From Mayamaea pseudoterrestris (Eukaryota; Bacillariophyta; Bacillariophyceae; Sellaphorales; Sellaphoraceae): a stretch of 64,000 bases of DNA. Position 1 is the stretch's first letter. Each line of letters begins with the position of its first letter. The translations under genes were made by a program, and so were the position numbers. Where the stretch lies: positions 310,001 through 374,000 of the forward strand of contig BROI01000020.1 of NCBI GenBank assembly GCA_027923505.1, read 5' to 3'. This document shows positions 30,699 through 41,137 of this stretch, piece after piece. Below the pieces are notes generated by a model. That model ran no database searches. It saw only the letters and a program-made list of their open reading frames with translations, and was not told where the DNA came from.

Positions 30699-32051
30699 AT
30701 GATGTTTAACCAGCATCGATTCAAGCTTTCCTTGGCTCTATGCATTCTCGGAAGCGTCTCGGGCTTTCAGCTTGCTCATCGCGTCAGCCCGAGAGGACTA
30801 CTGTCCGCACCTCAGCTTCCTCGTTCCGTCGTGCTGGCACGTCTGAAACAGGATGCGACGTTCGGCTCGAACGAGCTGCAGCAGCCGAAACAATCAATTT
30901 TCAAATCTCTAACGAAGCATGAAACATCTTGGTCCAAGCGTCGATTCGCTATTCGCAAAGCCTTTACAAAGTTTACCTCACTATTCCATCGAAGAACCGT
31001 AGCATTTTGCTTCGCCGCCCTCTTGTGGCTGTCCGTCTCGCAGGCAGCCTTTGCCGTCACTGGCGGACGCGTCGGTGGATCGTTTGGAAGGTCGTCTTCA
31101 TCGTCGCAGTATTCTGCGCCGGGACGCGTCCAAATGCGACCCAGCCAAATGTATTACGGCAACGAGTACTACAAGTACGGCGCGCCTCCTTACTCGCTGA
31201 GTGCGCCTCGCCTCACGTTGGACAGTCCTCGTCCACGAGTCCGACCGGATGGTGCATCGAGGTTTACAACGTCGGATGTGGTGGTGTTGACTGGATCAAC
31301 GGCAGTGATTGGTTATGGACTTTTGAACAATTACAAGGGCAAAGGAAGTGATGGCACGATTAGCCCGCTGGGTCCAGGAGCCACCGTGGCGTCGATTGTG
31401 GTATCGCTGGATGTGGCGAATCAGGATGATCCCAATTCGATTGTGCAGCGCTTGAAGAAGATTAGCAGCGCTGCATCCACTTCGACGCGTCGCGGTGTAC
31501 AAAACTTGGTGACGGAAGTATGTCTGGAGTTGTCGAGGCAGGAGCGATCCATGGTGTCGGCAACGACGGAAACTAAACACTTTGGGGCTATATCGTCGGC
31601 GGAGCGAGAGTTTCGGCACTTGTCAGTTCAAAGTCGAAGCAAATTTGATCGAGAGAGTGGTACGTGTTTTTATTAATGAATGACTGGATGATAGATACGT
31701 GTATTGACGGCGAACTTTATGGCTAACATTTCACTCTTGTTCAAATTGACAGTCAATAAGTTTGGTAACATGGATCGTTCCGACGATCAGTCGCCAGGCT
31801 CTGCTAACGTTGGACCTCGAGCAACATCTGCCATTGTCAGCATTAACGTTGCCATTGAAGGTGATTCGACGAAACTGCCACGTATCAGAGACCGAAAGGA
31901 TGTTCTCAGCGCCTTGTCAAAGCTAGCGTCGGATGCACAGGTGGAAGAGTGTCTCTTGTCGGCGGAAATTTTGTGGGCGCCAGATGCTCCCGGAGAAATA
32001 CTGACGACGAATGATGTGTACGCGGACTATCCATCATTGGTGCCGTTGTAG
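30699..32051 (+). CDS. Plastid-targeted DUF1517-family membrane protein
   Basis: Exons 30699-31659 and 31753-32051 join in phase 1 (GTACGT...TTGACAG, 93-nt intron) to give 419 residues. The start opens a signal peptide (RFKLSLALCILGSVSGF) with phenylalanine at the cleavage point, then a basic transit region. A hydrophobic segment (TVAFCFAALLWLSVSQAAFA) precedes the family's opening glycine/serine block (TGGRVGGSFGRSSSS). Conserved parts continue with SDVVVLTGSTAVIGYGLL, VASIVVSLDVANQ and the C-terminal CLLSAEILWAPDAPGE with a double-Leu/Asp ending. DUF1517 proteins are found in cyanobacteria and chloroplasts, probably at the thylakoid; their biochemical role is not established. Confidence 0.88.
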
Positions 32052-32104
32052 TGTAGACTGGACATCGAATTGATATATAAATTGCTACTGTTTTATGATG
32101 ATTT

Positions 32105-32978
32105 TTACAAAAGCTTCCGTTTGGAGTCAAACAGTGGAACTGCCTTGCTGAATCCCATCAATACCCCAGCGTCGTACTGAGGGAATGATTTCGCCAAGCG
32201 CTTGGCTGTTGTTGATTAAAAGAGACCGAGATGAAGGCATTAGAAAATCGCAAAAACATATACTTGGTACCATTCAATCTTATAATACCTCGTCTCGACT
32301 TGATGTATTCCGTGTATGGTCGAAAGCCTAGCATTTCAATTTGAATGCGACTAAACTGCAAACAAAGCAAGAAAAAGGTTGATTGTCCCAAGAGAGGCTC
32401 CATCCAGTTCCATGTCCAGCCTGCCACTTCCAAGGCTGTTTCAATGTCCTTTGGCTCGGGAACGTCAGCCGTGACATAGGCATTGTTAAAGAACTCGGCA
32501 GTCGGCAGGTGAAAGACGAGTGGAAAGGACGTAAAGCCGGCCGTCAAGGCAATGGCAATGCCGATCTTGTAAGGTAAGGCATAGAGAAGCTGAAAGTCTG
32601 CGTATGATATAAGAATCTAATTGAGTCATTGTTCTGGCTCGAGCCACCACGCAAACTCTTTCGTTAAAACATACCAAGATTTGTCGCTTCAATCAATTCA
32701 AACTTATCAACTGCTTCTTCATATTCAATGCGATCAACGCTCATAATATGACGCTTGACAATTTCCTTGCGAGCATTCAAGTTCCCCAAGGCGCTCATGG
32801 TAATCAACGTATGATTGTCCAGTTCCTGGGGTGTCAGCGGCATGGAGTGAGCCATTTCCAGCGTTGGTTGCGGCAACTTGGACGTGTTCAAGGAAGTATG
32901 GATGGTTCGGCTGCAGTGTTGAAACGCAGCGAAGCTCCGAGATGCAGAAGCTAACAGAGATCGTCTTTGAGCCAGCAT
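32105..32978 (-). CDS. Mitochondrial-type two-helix membrane protein, three exons
   Basis: Exons 32978-32675, 32597-32289 and 32205-32105 join with GT-AG introns of 77 and 83 nt, both phase 1, to give 237 residues. The N terminus (LAQRRSLLASASRSFAAFQH) is a typical mitochondrial presequence. Two hydrophobic segments follow, YKIGIAIALTAGFTSFPLVF and GQSTFFLLCLQF, separated by an acidic loop (TADVPEPKDIETALEVAG). The C terminus is basic (SRRAKRLAKSFPQY). I do not recognise a named family. An inner-membrane location is likely from the layout. Its 3' end is only about 50 bp from the end of the DUF1517 gene. Confidence 0.75.
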
Positions 32979-33396
32979 GGTATTGGTGCTTGTCGCGGAA
33001 TCGAGAGCACCTTGATGGATAATGTGTGGCGGCTTTGTACTTTGTACCGGTGAAGTGATGATGCGCTTTGTGGTTGACGAAAGTGGATGGCGAAATCCTT
33101 GTCGCGCATCGCCAGTTTGCTGACGTCGGATGCCGGTGCGATCCTTATTACACGACAAACATATTATCATGAAAAGAAACTTCCGATTTTCGTAGTTCGT
33201 GACAGCTGTTTTGCTGTTCCAAAACGAATCGCGCTCCACCGCCTGCTCTGCGTCCAGGAAGATGCGATATGCGATCCATCGTAACATATTTTTTCAGGCT
33301 CTTATAATTACTCTGTCTGGAACAAGCGACTGCAAGTTAGCTGAAAGAAATAACGAAACAAGTAATATTGGTCGCCGATAATTTCTGATCGGAAAG
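32979..33396. promoter_or_regulatory. Shared upstream region of two divergent genes
   Basis: About 420 bp between the mitochondrial membrane protein gene and the VDE-related gene. Apart from short frames with no recognisable product, nothing stands out. Confidence 0.35.
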
Positions 33397-35097
33397 ATGC
33401 TGCACCTTCGCTTGTCTTGGTTGCTACTTTCATGCTCGTCGGCAATGGCGTTTGCTCCGAGAATGCTCTCAGCGAGGAAAGCAGACTTTGGTCGGAGCGA
33501 TGCGCAAACTACAGCACCATCGTCACATTCATTGATGAGATCTTCGACAATACGTATCTTCTCCGCGACACAATTGGCATTGTCCTCTTCGATATTTGAA
33601 TCCGTTACAAGCAATCCTAACTCTATTGGAACGATTACTTTTCTGATACCCAAGGAGCATGAGTCAGCTTCCTGCAGGTTTGGCCAGCTTTCTCCCGTCG
33701 GTAGTCCAAAGTTGCTAGAGGCGGTTCGACAGCTTTGCAAAAAGTGCTTCTACTTTTCGGATGGTCTGGTCGACACAAGCATTCAGTCGGTGCCAGGCAA
33801 TTTGCAAGATTTGGATTCCAGCATTCGTTCCAGCTCTGTGGTAATCGCGTTGGGAATACAAGATGAACAAGAGATGCAAGCTGTCCAAAATCTATTTGAG
33901 CAGCGGCGTCAATCTCCTTCTCGCGAGTCGCTCTGTAACTTCGCCCTCGACTGCAAGCAAACGCTTCCTGCGTTGGTTGGTCCTTTCGATTCATCAAATC
34001 CAAGTCTTTCGAGTCGATTGCTGCCATGGACTAGTGAAGCCTCCGCCAAGCGCCTGCATGATCAAATGATCAATCTTTTTGAACGCTTTACAAGTGATGA
34101 CTTTGCGTTTGCCGCCATGCTCTTTTTGAATGCCTTTTCCGGCCATCAAGTCGACTGGGTCAAACATTCGATAGATGCCACTTGGGAAAAGGGACCAGTG
34201 CGAAATGCGCAGGAACTGTACGCCATGGTGGACAAGTGTGGCGACTGCATCACCAGATGCGTCAAGGACGACAATTGTCGAGAGTGCATTGGCAAACTGA
34301 CTGCAATTGATTCGCGAGATCAAGTGACGAGTTACAGGACGATTGTCTCATACGAATCGGAATTGCTAAAAGAATTTACACTATGCATCATGACCAAGAA
34401 CAATATTTTTCAGTGTGCGGCTACCATTCCAATATTTCCTAAGGTTGCTCCTATTAGTTCCTGGCGAAATTCGCCCTTGACGGAAGAAGCAGCGAAAAGT
34501 ATTTTGGTCGGTCATTTGGACGATCCATCCGCTCCGGATGGTAGCTTGCGCCTATCCGTATCTTGGAAGGTCGCTTGCGGCGCCAATGTTGCTTACGATC
34601 AGTTTCCGTCTCAGAATCAGCTATTTTATCCTGCGGCGCGAGGTCGCGACATGTGGTATGATCCGGTTTTTCGTGTCGAAACGTTGGACGGTCGCAACGT
34701 TTGGTGTAAACGACACTACAAAGTGCGTCCTGCGGAACGACCAGGCACCTTTCGATTGTCCGTCTTGGATAATGGTGTGACAAGCAATGAATTCTGGACA
34801 ATTATTGGCGTTGCTGATGATCTTTCGTGGTGCGCCATGCATTATGCAGGCGCTGCTAGTGAAGTTGGGCAACGATATCTCGGCGGCTTGTTGTGTACAC
34901 CAGACGGTCAACTCCCAGACCAACATGTGCTGCCGGAAATCTGGGAAGTTTTCCGAAGCGCAGGAATTGAGCCATGGGAGCTCTACAGGGTAACGAACGA
35001 CGACACATCGGAAGGAGCACTCGAAGCTGGAGCTCCTCCGCTTGACTTTTATCGATCTGAAGTCCTTGCGCGTCGAGCTGCTGCAATAGCAATCTAA
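33397..35097 (+). CDS. Violaxanthin de-epoxidase-related protein (VDR)
   Basis: A 566-residue intronless protein. It begins with a signal peptide ending in AMAFAPRM, an almost perfect ASAFAP plastid motif. The central region has the VDE-family cysteine cluster (CGDCITRCVKDDNCRECIG), followed by the lipocalin-type barrel with signature segments GVTSNEFWTIIGVADDLSW and HYAGAASEVGQRYLGGLLC. This last pattern is typical of the VDE-related branch and not of VDE itself, and no Glu-rich C-terminal domain is present. VDE converts violaxanthin to zeaxanthin (diadinoxanthin to diatoxanthin in diatoms) in the thylakoid lumen. The reaction of VDR proteins is less certain, but a xanthophyll-cycle or carotenoid-synthesis role is likely. 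Confidence 0.92.
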   Translation: MLHLRLSWLLLSCSSAMAFAPRMLSARKADFGRSDAQTTAPSSHSLMRSSTIRIFSATQLALSSSIFESVTSNPNSIGTITFLIPKEHESASCRFGQLSPVGSPKLLEAVRQLCKKCFYFSDGLVDTSIQSVPGNLQDLDSSIRSSSVVIALGIQDEQEMQAVQNLFEQRRQSPSRESLCNFALDCKQTLPALVGPFDSSNPSLSSRLLPWTSEASAKRLHDQMINLFERFTSDDFAFAAMLFLNAFSGHQVDWVKHSIDATWEKGPVRNAQELYAMVDKCGDCITRCVKDDNCRECIGKLTAIDSRDQVTSYRTIVSYESELLKEFTLCIMTKNNIFQCAATIPIFPKVAPISSWRNSPLTEEAAKSILVGHLDDPSAPDGSLRLSVSWKVACGANVAYDQFPSQNQLFYPAARGRDMWYDPVFRVETLDGRNVWCKRHYKVRPAERPGTFRLSVLDNGVTSNEFWTIIGVADDLSWCAMHYAGAASEVGQRYLGGLLCTPDGQLPDQHVLPEIWEVFRSAGIEPWELYRVTNDDTSEGALEAGAPPLDFYRSEVLARRAAAIAI

Positions 35098-35160
35098 TTT
35101 GTTGCTGTACGCAGCGATAGCTACCACATAAAGGTACAGAACTAAAGTATGCATTACCGT

Positions 35161-37548
35161 TTATGCGACTGGGAGCGTCCGTGAAAGCAGTTGTTCAAGC
35201 GCCTCGGTGTTATCCATGCATGACAGCGCGCTGTAATCCTTGAAGCTATCTGCATGTACGATGTACCTAGTTAACTTGACAAACTCTTCTGCTGCTTCGT
35301 CCCGTTCCTTTTGATGTTCGCGCATAAGATCATACGTCGATGCTAGTAAAAAGTAGGCGTTCTTTAAGCGAGAGCAATCTTGGCAACGTTTAAAACACTC
35401 GATCGCTTGTTTAAACATTCTTGTCCCTGCCAGAAGGGAGTCGTTGCTTTTTGCTTCATCTTCCTTGGCGATCTGTAGATGACATTCAGCTATGGTCATA
35501 AATGTCTCGCCTTGCGTAAAAACATGTTCATGCTGTAGAATAGGCGATAGTGCTGCGCGGACAATGGCTAGCGCACGCTTCGGCTTGTGCATGCGCAAGT
35601 GAACTTGGCTAAGCAACGACAACGCACAAGCGTGCACTCCATTCATATTTGATTCTGAAATTGACAAACATTCGAGCAAATATGGCAGTGCTCCAGCAAA
35701 TTGATCAGATGCAGAGTCCAAGTGGATTGCAGTCAGTTGTAGGAGGAGTCGAGCATGGCGGACGTGTCGACGCTCGTTCTTACACTGCTCCAAGAGGGAC
35801 GATGTAAGCGACTTGGCCTCCTCCCACTTTTCCTGTCGCGACAGGAGCAAAGCTCGCTGCGCCATGATATCAATTTTAATCTCCTCCACATTTGGTATGC
35901 GCGGACAAAGCTGACATTGCATCGCGATACCAAGGTCTTCTGCCTCGCTCAGTTCACCGCGGCGAACAGCCCACTCATGAAGCAGCAACATCGTCTCCAA
36001 TTGAAAGGCCCCCTTTTTTGGCAATTTGAACATATCGCTATACTTATTCATTTTTCGCAGCGCCACAGCATAGACACAAGCACTATCATCGGTTGTCGCG
36101 CCCATTGGCTCTTCTAAATGTCCCTGAAGAGACTTTTGAAGGTCACTCGTCACATCATTGGACGAAAATCCAAGCAACGAGCATCGTGCAATATTTTGAA
36201 CAGCAGCGGCAACATCGTCCGACATCAAATGATTTGCATGACACTCAAGTACCGCCCGCGAGCTCATGTTCGACATGTTCGCTTGTCCAAACGCATCCCA
36301 AAGTCCGGCAGCAACGAGCCGCTGCCGCGCCAAAATCGCCAAGGCATCGTCGCCAGATTCCAAATGGTTCATACTCATAGCTCGATCCGAACCAGTCGAT
36401 ATACTTGTCGCTGTCGAATTGTCTACTAGCGCCTGCATCCAATGTGACCAAGCGACGGCTGGTTGATTCGTATTTTGCGTCGCCAGTATCAACGAAGCGC
36501 CAGCGTTGAGTGAACGCAAATTGTTTTGCGTCGCTCGCTCGACGCACCGATGCAGCAGCGAACGAGGCGCCAACGTGTTGCCATCTTGACCAAGCGACTC
36601 GTCGTGCAGACCCAGCCACCCCAATGCAAAGGCGACGCAGGCGGCGTCTCCGCCTTGCTGCGCCACGCGAACGGCTTCCTCGGTTGCCACGAGCGACATG
36701 TTCCGATCGCCGTTGGCGTTCCAAAAGGCGGCAGCCAATATTGCGGCAAACTGCAGAATCGATGTATGTTCGGTATCAGATGTCGTCGAAGATGAATTGC
36801 TGTTTTCTTCAAACTGCACCAAGGCCATGTCTATATATTCTTGCAAGGCGTCAATGGCCGCCTGACGATCGCCATTTTGGAGCGAGTAAAAGAACTTTAA
36901 AAAGTGACCCGACGGCAAAACTGGACAATGTTCCAAAATGGATTGAAGCTGCGAGTCTCGATCCTCTATATTGTCCGTCTTGTGCAAGGAGAGAGTTCTA
37001 ATCTCTTGCTGCAGAGACTCCTCCATTTGAGATGGCGACAATGTCCAGGAGGATAAGGGTAGCTCTGGTTCGTCTGCATTTAAACCATGCTGTTTGACGT
37101 AATCAATTTGCTTGACAAAATCACTCCACAGCGATCCAACGGAATCGAACGAAAGTTCCTCGAATCCAAGACTTACGGCTCGCAGATACATGCCACTGAA
37201 ACTCGTCGAGCTAACGTCAAGCGGTAACACTTGGCCCGTGACGGCTTGCTGAATGCTTTGCATCAGATCCATCAGGGCATCCACCGACGACGCCGCCGCT
37301 TCCAGCCAAGTAATAAAAAATTTTGTTATTTCGTAACCAACAGACTCTTGCATGGAATGCAGTAAAGTATATAGTGATGGTCCATGAATGGATGTGAGCT
37401 GCTTTTGCTCAATCAAAATTTGCTGCAAAAAGGCATCGACGGATGTCGGATCGTAGTCGATATGTTCGTACATGGAAAAGAAATTTTGCGAGTGAAGCGA
37501 AATCAAGGCCGATACGGCAATCGAGTAGCTTGTTGGACGAGATGCCAT
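35161..37548 (-). CDS. APC5: Anaphase-promoting complex subunit 5 (APC5)
   Basis: A 795-residue TPR protein from the ATG at 37548 (catcaccATGGC context; the frame is open 78 codons further up). The N-terminal helical domain (SIAVSALISLHSQNF), the HFLKFFYSLQNGDRQAAIDAL helix pair, and the segment ILQFAAILAAAFWNANGDRN with VATEEAVRVAQQGGDAACV match APC5. Degenerate TPRs fill the C-terminal half (ALSLLSQVHLRMHKPKRALAIVRAAL). APC5 is part of the scaffold platform of the APC/C ubiquitin ligase that triggers anaphase. No intron is needed. The gene converges on the VDR gene with 63 bp between stops. Confidence 0.88.
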   Translation of the reverse strand: MASRPTSYSIAVSALISLHSQNFFSMYEHIDYDPTSVDAFLQQILIEQKQLTSIHGPSLYTLLHSMQESVGYEITKFFITWLEAAASSVDALMDLMQSIQQAVTGQVLPLDVSSTSFSGMYLRAVSLGFEELSFDSVGSLWSDFVKQIDYVKQHGLNADEPELPLSSWTLSPSQMEESLQQEIRTLSLHKTDNIEDRDSQLQSILEHCPVLPSGHFLKFFYSLQNGDRQAAIDALQEYIDMALVQFEENSNSSSTTSDTEHTSILQFAAILAAAFWNANGDRNMSLVATEEAVRVAQQGGDAACVAFALGWLGLHDESLGQDGNTLAPRSLLHRCVERATQNNLRSLNAGASLILATQNTNQPAVAWSHWMQALVDNSTATSISTGSDRAMSMNHLESGDDALAILARQRLVAAGLWDAFGQANMSNMSSRAVLECHANHLMSDDVAAAVQNIARCSLLGFSSNDVTSDLQKSLQGHLEEPMGATTDDSACVYAVALRKMNKYSDMFKLPKKGAFQLETMLLLHEWAVRRGELSEAEDLGIAMQCQLCPRIPNVEEIKIDIMAQRALLLSRQEKWEEAKSLTSSLLEQCKNERRHVRHARLLLQLTAIHLDSASDQFAGALPYLLECLSISESNMNGVHACALSLLSQVHLRMHKPKRALAIVRAALSPILQHEHVFTQGETFMTIAECHLQIAKEDEAKSNDSLLAGTRMFKQAIECFKRCQDCSRLKNAYFLLASTYDLMREHQKERDEAAEEFVKLTRYIVHADSFKDYSALSCMDNTEALEQLLSRTLPVA

Positions 37549-37905
37549 GGTGATGAATGACAAATGACGAAAGGAGGGCGAAGATGAATGTGGACGAGTT
37601 GTGAAAGGACGCGGAGGCGATGGTCTGAGCGTGTAACGGTGCGACATGCTGCTATGGAGTTTTGCATTAACAACATGTACACCAGTATTCATTGTATCGC
37701 TCATCGCCAACTCAGAGTGCTTGTAGCAGGCCAATATACCAATTTTCAACTGATGACTGGCGATGAGCTCAACTGCGAACACTAATTATCAATTATAGTA
37801 ATATACATCGCTGTCGAATATAATCGATAGTATTCTTGTGAATAAATCTATAAGAAATCGATGCTTGCTGCATACTCAGGTTTGACGAGCGCACGTTGTC
37901 TCGAC
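37549..37905. other. Intergenic region upstream of APC5
   Basis: About 355 bp, AT-rich around 37780-37860. It should carry the APC5 promoter. No gene is seen. Confidence 0.35.
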
Positions 37906-39165
37906 TCACTTACTTTCGTCGTACAGCTTCGTTAATTTCTCCACTTCGCATTCAATACTCTTAGAAAAATACCGTTTGATATCACCCCCGTATGAGGATG
38001 ACATGCCTGACACGTTTCGGCAATGTTCGTGCATCTTTACCAACCCTTCACCAAACTGAGCAAATGACGTCTTTAGCTTCTTGATCTCCATGGCTTTCGC
38101 ACTTATGTCACGTTTGAATGATGCGATTATAGTAGAATTCGAGTCAATGATTTCAGATGAAGAGCGAAGCGATTCAATGAGGAGCTTTGAAAGGAACATT
38201 GGACTTTGTTTTTCAAGTAATGCAGAGGATGCCTTATTATTGAGCAGACTCTTATATTGGTGTGTCAATGATTTGATACAACGATCTTGCAGTGTAGTAA
38301 GCTTGGGAAGGCTTGAATAATTCACGAGTCCTGCCTCCATTGTCAACAGGTCCAATGCAACAGTCGGATCAATGGCCGGAACGTACTTCTCGTGGGTAAG
38401 CGACCGAAAAGTAGCAAGATCCAGATCATTTTTCTGGCAAATGTGGTTCAGTAGCCAACTAGCATGAAGACTTGATTGTTCGCTTCGCTCGTACTTCCTC
38501 AGTACATGAATCCAGAATTGCGGCTCCGCATACCCGACAATCGGAGTTGCCGGCGGGTGTTTCAGCATCAGGAACTCCTTTGCGCAGTAATCAACCACGA
38601 CTCCAAGGACTTTTTTATTATGTAGAATACAAGAGTGCTTGTAGTAAATGTGACAGAGTCGTCGGGAAAGATCATTCTTGATAAAGGACATGGTGTCAAA
38701 TCGCAGAGAAGCGATATTGAAGTATAGACTTAGAAAATGTAACCCCGTCGCCGACTCCGTCGTCGTCTTCAATTGCTTGCGTGCGTCTCTGTCGTACATA
38801 TAGTCGAGCATTGCAGGGATCTCTTTTGCGGCAATCTCGTCCAATTCAATGCGACTAGTACGCGTCATTCCTTCCTGGAAATTAGAAGCTTGGTTACAGA
38901 TGCTTTCAAAGTAAACACTCTTGCGAGGTCCGACAGTCAAGATGCAGCAATGAACATGATACTCTTTATTCTTTGGGTTGCCGCTATCATCCTTGGTGGT
39001 GATCTGAATTGTCCAATCACTGTGGCTAATCTCAGGATCGAGACGCCATTCGAGACAGGCGCTGCTTGTCACCGTCGATGGAGGATTGATGTCCGCTTCG
39101 TCGAGCTCGTCACAGTAATCATCCACAAATGCGCAGTCCTCATCAATAGTATGATGTTCCGTCAT
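37906..39165 (-). CDS. BTB/POZ-domain protein
   Basis: A 419-residue protein. Residues about 45-135 form a BTB/POZ fold: DWTIQITTKDDSG, then EYHVHCCILTVGPRKSVYFE (the HxxxL-x-x-S-x-x-F-type core) and IPAMLDYMYDRDARK. A helical region follows, similar to the BACK-type extension of BTB adaptors, with a Cys/His-rich patch (CHIYYKHSCILHNKKV). The C terminus has a coiled-coil-like stretch (DISAKAMEIKKLKTSFAQFG). BTB proteins commonly act as substrate adaptors for Cullin-3 ligases; this is inference from the domain. A GAGTACCGATGCGATG motif lies about 110 bp upstream of its start. Confidence 0.8.
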   Translation of the reverse strand: MTEHHTIDEDCAFVDDYCDELDEADINPPSTVTSSACLEWRLDPEISHSDWTIQITTKDDSGNPKNKEYHVHCCILTVGPRKSVYFESICNQASNFQEGMTRTSRIELDEIAAKEIPAMLDYMYDRDARKQLKTTTESATGLHFLSLYFNIASLRFDTMSFIKNDLSRRLCHIYYKHSCILHNKKVLGVVVDYCAKEFLMLKHPPATPIVGYAEPQFWIHVLRKYERSEQSSLHASWLLNHICQKNDLDLATFRSLTHEKYVPAIDPTVALDLLTMEAGLVNYSSLPKLTTLQDRCIKSLTHQYKSLLNNKASSALLEKQSPMFLSKLLIESLRSSSEIIDSNSTIIASFKRDISAKAMEIKKLKTSFAQFGEGLVKMHEHCRNVSGMSSSYGGDIKRYFSKSIECEVEKLTKLYDESK

Positions 39166-39626
39166 GCTGGATTGTAAGAACTATAAGTCAAGAATGAGGC
39201 CAGCTTGGCAGCCTAGGTAGTCGATATGTCACGTTTGTTGGGATTTTGGGGAATCTTTTTCGCAGGTTTATGTGAGTACCGATGCGATGGTCTCCGTACT
39301 TGTAGCTGACTGTGCTGTAAATCAAAAAAAGCTTTACCTACCGTATCAATATGTGTCGGCACTCTGGTATATAATGCCAAGCGTTGCTACATGTGAGCCT
39401 ATTCAGCTAAGTTTTTTCCACTGACGTTCATTCTACCACTTCCAAGGCAGGCACTCACCAGGGATTGTAACATTATGATAGTCCCCAGCGAAAAAACAGC
39501 CTGCATTGCGAATCACCTTAATAGCTTCTTATCTTATGTATTGCTCCTGTTCACGCGTCGATAAATTTTCTTTCTTTGAACGGAGAAACGCTGTTTGCTG
39601 CCACCGGACTACCGTAGCTATACGGC
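39166..39626. other. Intergenic region with a recurrent motif
   Basis: About 460 bp between the start of the BTB gene and the end of the sulfotransferase gene. It contains the GAGTACCGATGCGATG motif at 39274-39289. No coding sequence is recognised. Confidence 0.4.
39274..39289 (+). promoter_or_regulatory. GAGTACCGATGCGATG motif, copy upstream of BTB gene
   Basis: Identical over 16 bp to 15823-15838. Its ACC lies 113 bp upstream of the BTB start codon, in the same orientation relative to the gene as at the PsuG/PfkB gene. A regulatory role is inferred. Confidence 0.4.
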
Positions 39627-40970
39627 CTATCGTGAGGCGGTTGGCAACGGACTTTTGTCGCCATCAGTGATGGAATGTCTCCATGCCGTCAAAGCCCGGC
39701 CAAAAAGACAGCTAATCGGCCTCACAAGCATTCCCTCATTAACAATCAAATCTTCCGACGAATTAGCTCTAAGAAATGCTGATTGCTTCAAATCAAGATC
39801 TCCGTTTGTAAAATCGCCCGAGATAAATTCGTAGCCGAGCTCGCTCAGTAGATTCGAGTCACTCATGGCGTTTTCGGATGCTTCATGGAATAGTCTTAAC
39901 AATTTCTCAGAATATCGACTCTTGCGTAGCGACTTGCCGATTGAAGCATGACCTCCAGCGGAGCGAGGCTGATAAGAGCCAAGCTGCTCAATCGATGTAC
40001 CCGTCACATGCTGTATCCGGTCTTGCCAAAAATGAGACAATACACTGACACACAATGTAAATTGCAAAATCTTTGTCAACTCCTTTGCTGGGTCCTGAAT
40101 CAAATCTTCAAAGCGAATGAGTAAAACCGGTATGTCTACATCATTCAGCCAGTATCTGTTGAATCGGTTCCAGATTTTAATTTCGTTTTCTGCCAGCGCT
40201 TCAAACTTGTCGCGAAACCTTTCATAAACCTCATCTGTCACTGTCTTGACATGACTCTTGGTGGCATTCATATTCCAGTACGAGTCAATCGCATCATAGG
40301 GGTTCCTCACGAGCAAAATGGCTCGTCGCGCCGTCACTGGCATGGCTCCTTGTCGCTCCGGCCAGTGAGTCTTGACAAAGGCAACGTTTTGGACAACACC
40401 TTCACCGACAAGGTTGTGCTGTTCGGCCAATTCGCGCGAAAGGTTTCGATCCGGCCGCGTGTCGCTTCCAGTGACAATGCCCGTCGTTCGTTCCAAGAGC
40501 GAGCGCAGCAGCGAATTGCCAGAGCGAGGATAGGAAGCTAGCAAGGTGATTCCCCGACCAGAAAAGTCATTTGTTTGCTTGGTTAGAAAGCGAAGTAAGG
40601 TTTGGTCGGCTGGAAATTGTTGTATATGTGACGGATTGCTCCATTCAAGGCGAGCTAGTTCCGTCGTTGTGTATCCGACCGACTCTCTCGGTCTCTTCCT
40701 CCGACATAACTTTCGTGTATTGAGGCGAGCCAATAAGACAGTCGCATCATTCACAGGACATACTACAAATTTGTGCATATGTTTTCGAGGTGCTGATCCA
40801 TTTGCAGAAGAAGATAAGACCTGCAGGGAGTCAAACGACGAGTCCTTGATTCGAAACAGCGGAAGCAGCTGCGTCGCGTATCGCTTCTTAGTCAACATAA
40901 AGGAAGTTCCATCATATTCAGGAAGATAGAAAAGAATAATTGAAAGCGGATAGCGTCCCAGGCTTTCCAT
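39627..40970 (-). CDS. P-loop sulfotransferase
   Basis: A 447-residue protein. The 5'-phosphosulfate loop for PAPS is ASYPRSGNSLLRSLLE, and the 3'-phosphate-binding segment is LVRNPYDAIDSYWNM. The usual catalytic-region residues and a VLLIRFEDLIQDPAKELTKI helix follow, all typical of Golgi/cytosolic sulfotransferases. The RSGNS-type loop recalls WSCD-like and related algal enzymes. There is no clear signal anchor at the N terminus, which instead starts LGRYPLSIILFYLPEYDG. The acceptor substrate cannot be told from sequence; in a diatom, polysaccharides or sterols are candidates. No intron. Confidence 0.87.
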   Translation of the reverse strand: MESLGRYPLSIILFYLPEYDGTSFMLTKKRYATQLLPLFRIKDSSFDSLQVLSSSANGSAPRKHMHKFVVCPVNDATVLLARLNTRKLCRRKRPRESVGYTTTELARLEWSNPSHIQQFPADQTLLRFLTKQTNDFSGRGITLLASYPRSGNSLLRSLLERTTGIVTGSDTRPDRNLSRELAEQHNLVGEGVVQNVAFVKTHWPERQGAMPVTARRAILLVRNPYDAIDSYWNMNATKSHVKTVTDEVYERFRDKFEALAENEIKIWNRFNRYWLNDVDIPVLLIRFEDLIQDPAKELTKILQFTLCVSVLSHFWQDRIQHVTGTSIEQLGSYQPRSAGGHASIGKSLRKSRYSEKLLRLFHEASENAMSDSNLLSELGYEFISGDFTNGDLDLKQSAFLRANSSEDLIVNEGMLVRPISCLFGRALTAWRHSITDGDKSPLPTASR

Positions 40971-41137
40971 GAGCTATGGCTGTTGAAGTCTGATGAAGAA
41001 TGAAAATGTTGTGATCGGACGGTCGGAAACGGATCTGTCGCAGCTGGTTGCGCTGCGACATGTTTTTCGCGGTCCCTCATCGCCAAATGCACAGATTAGG
41101 ATGCACTACCGTAGTCGGTATATACAATCTCTAATGG

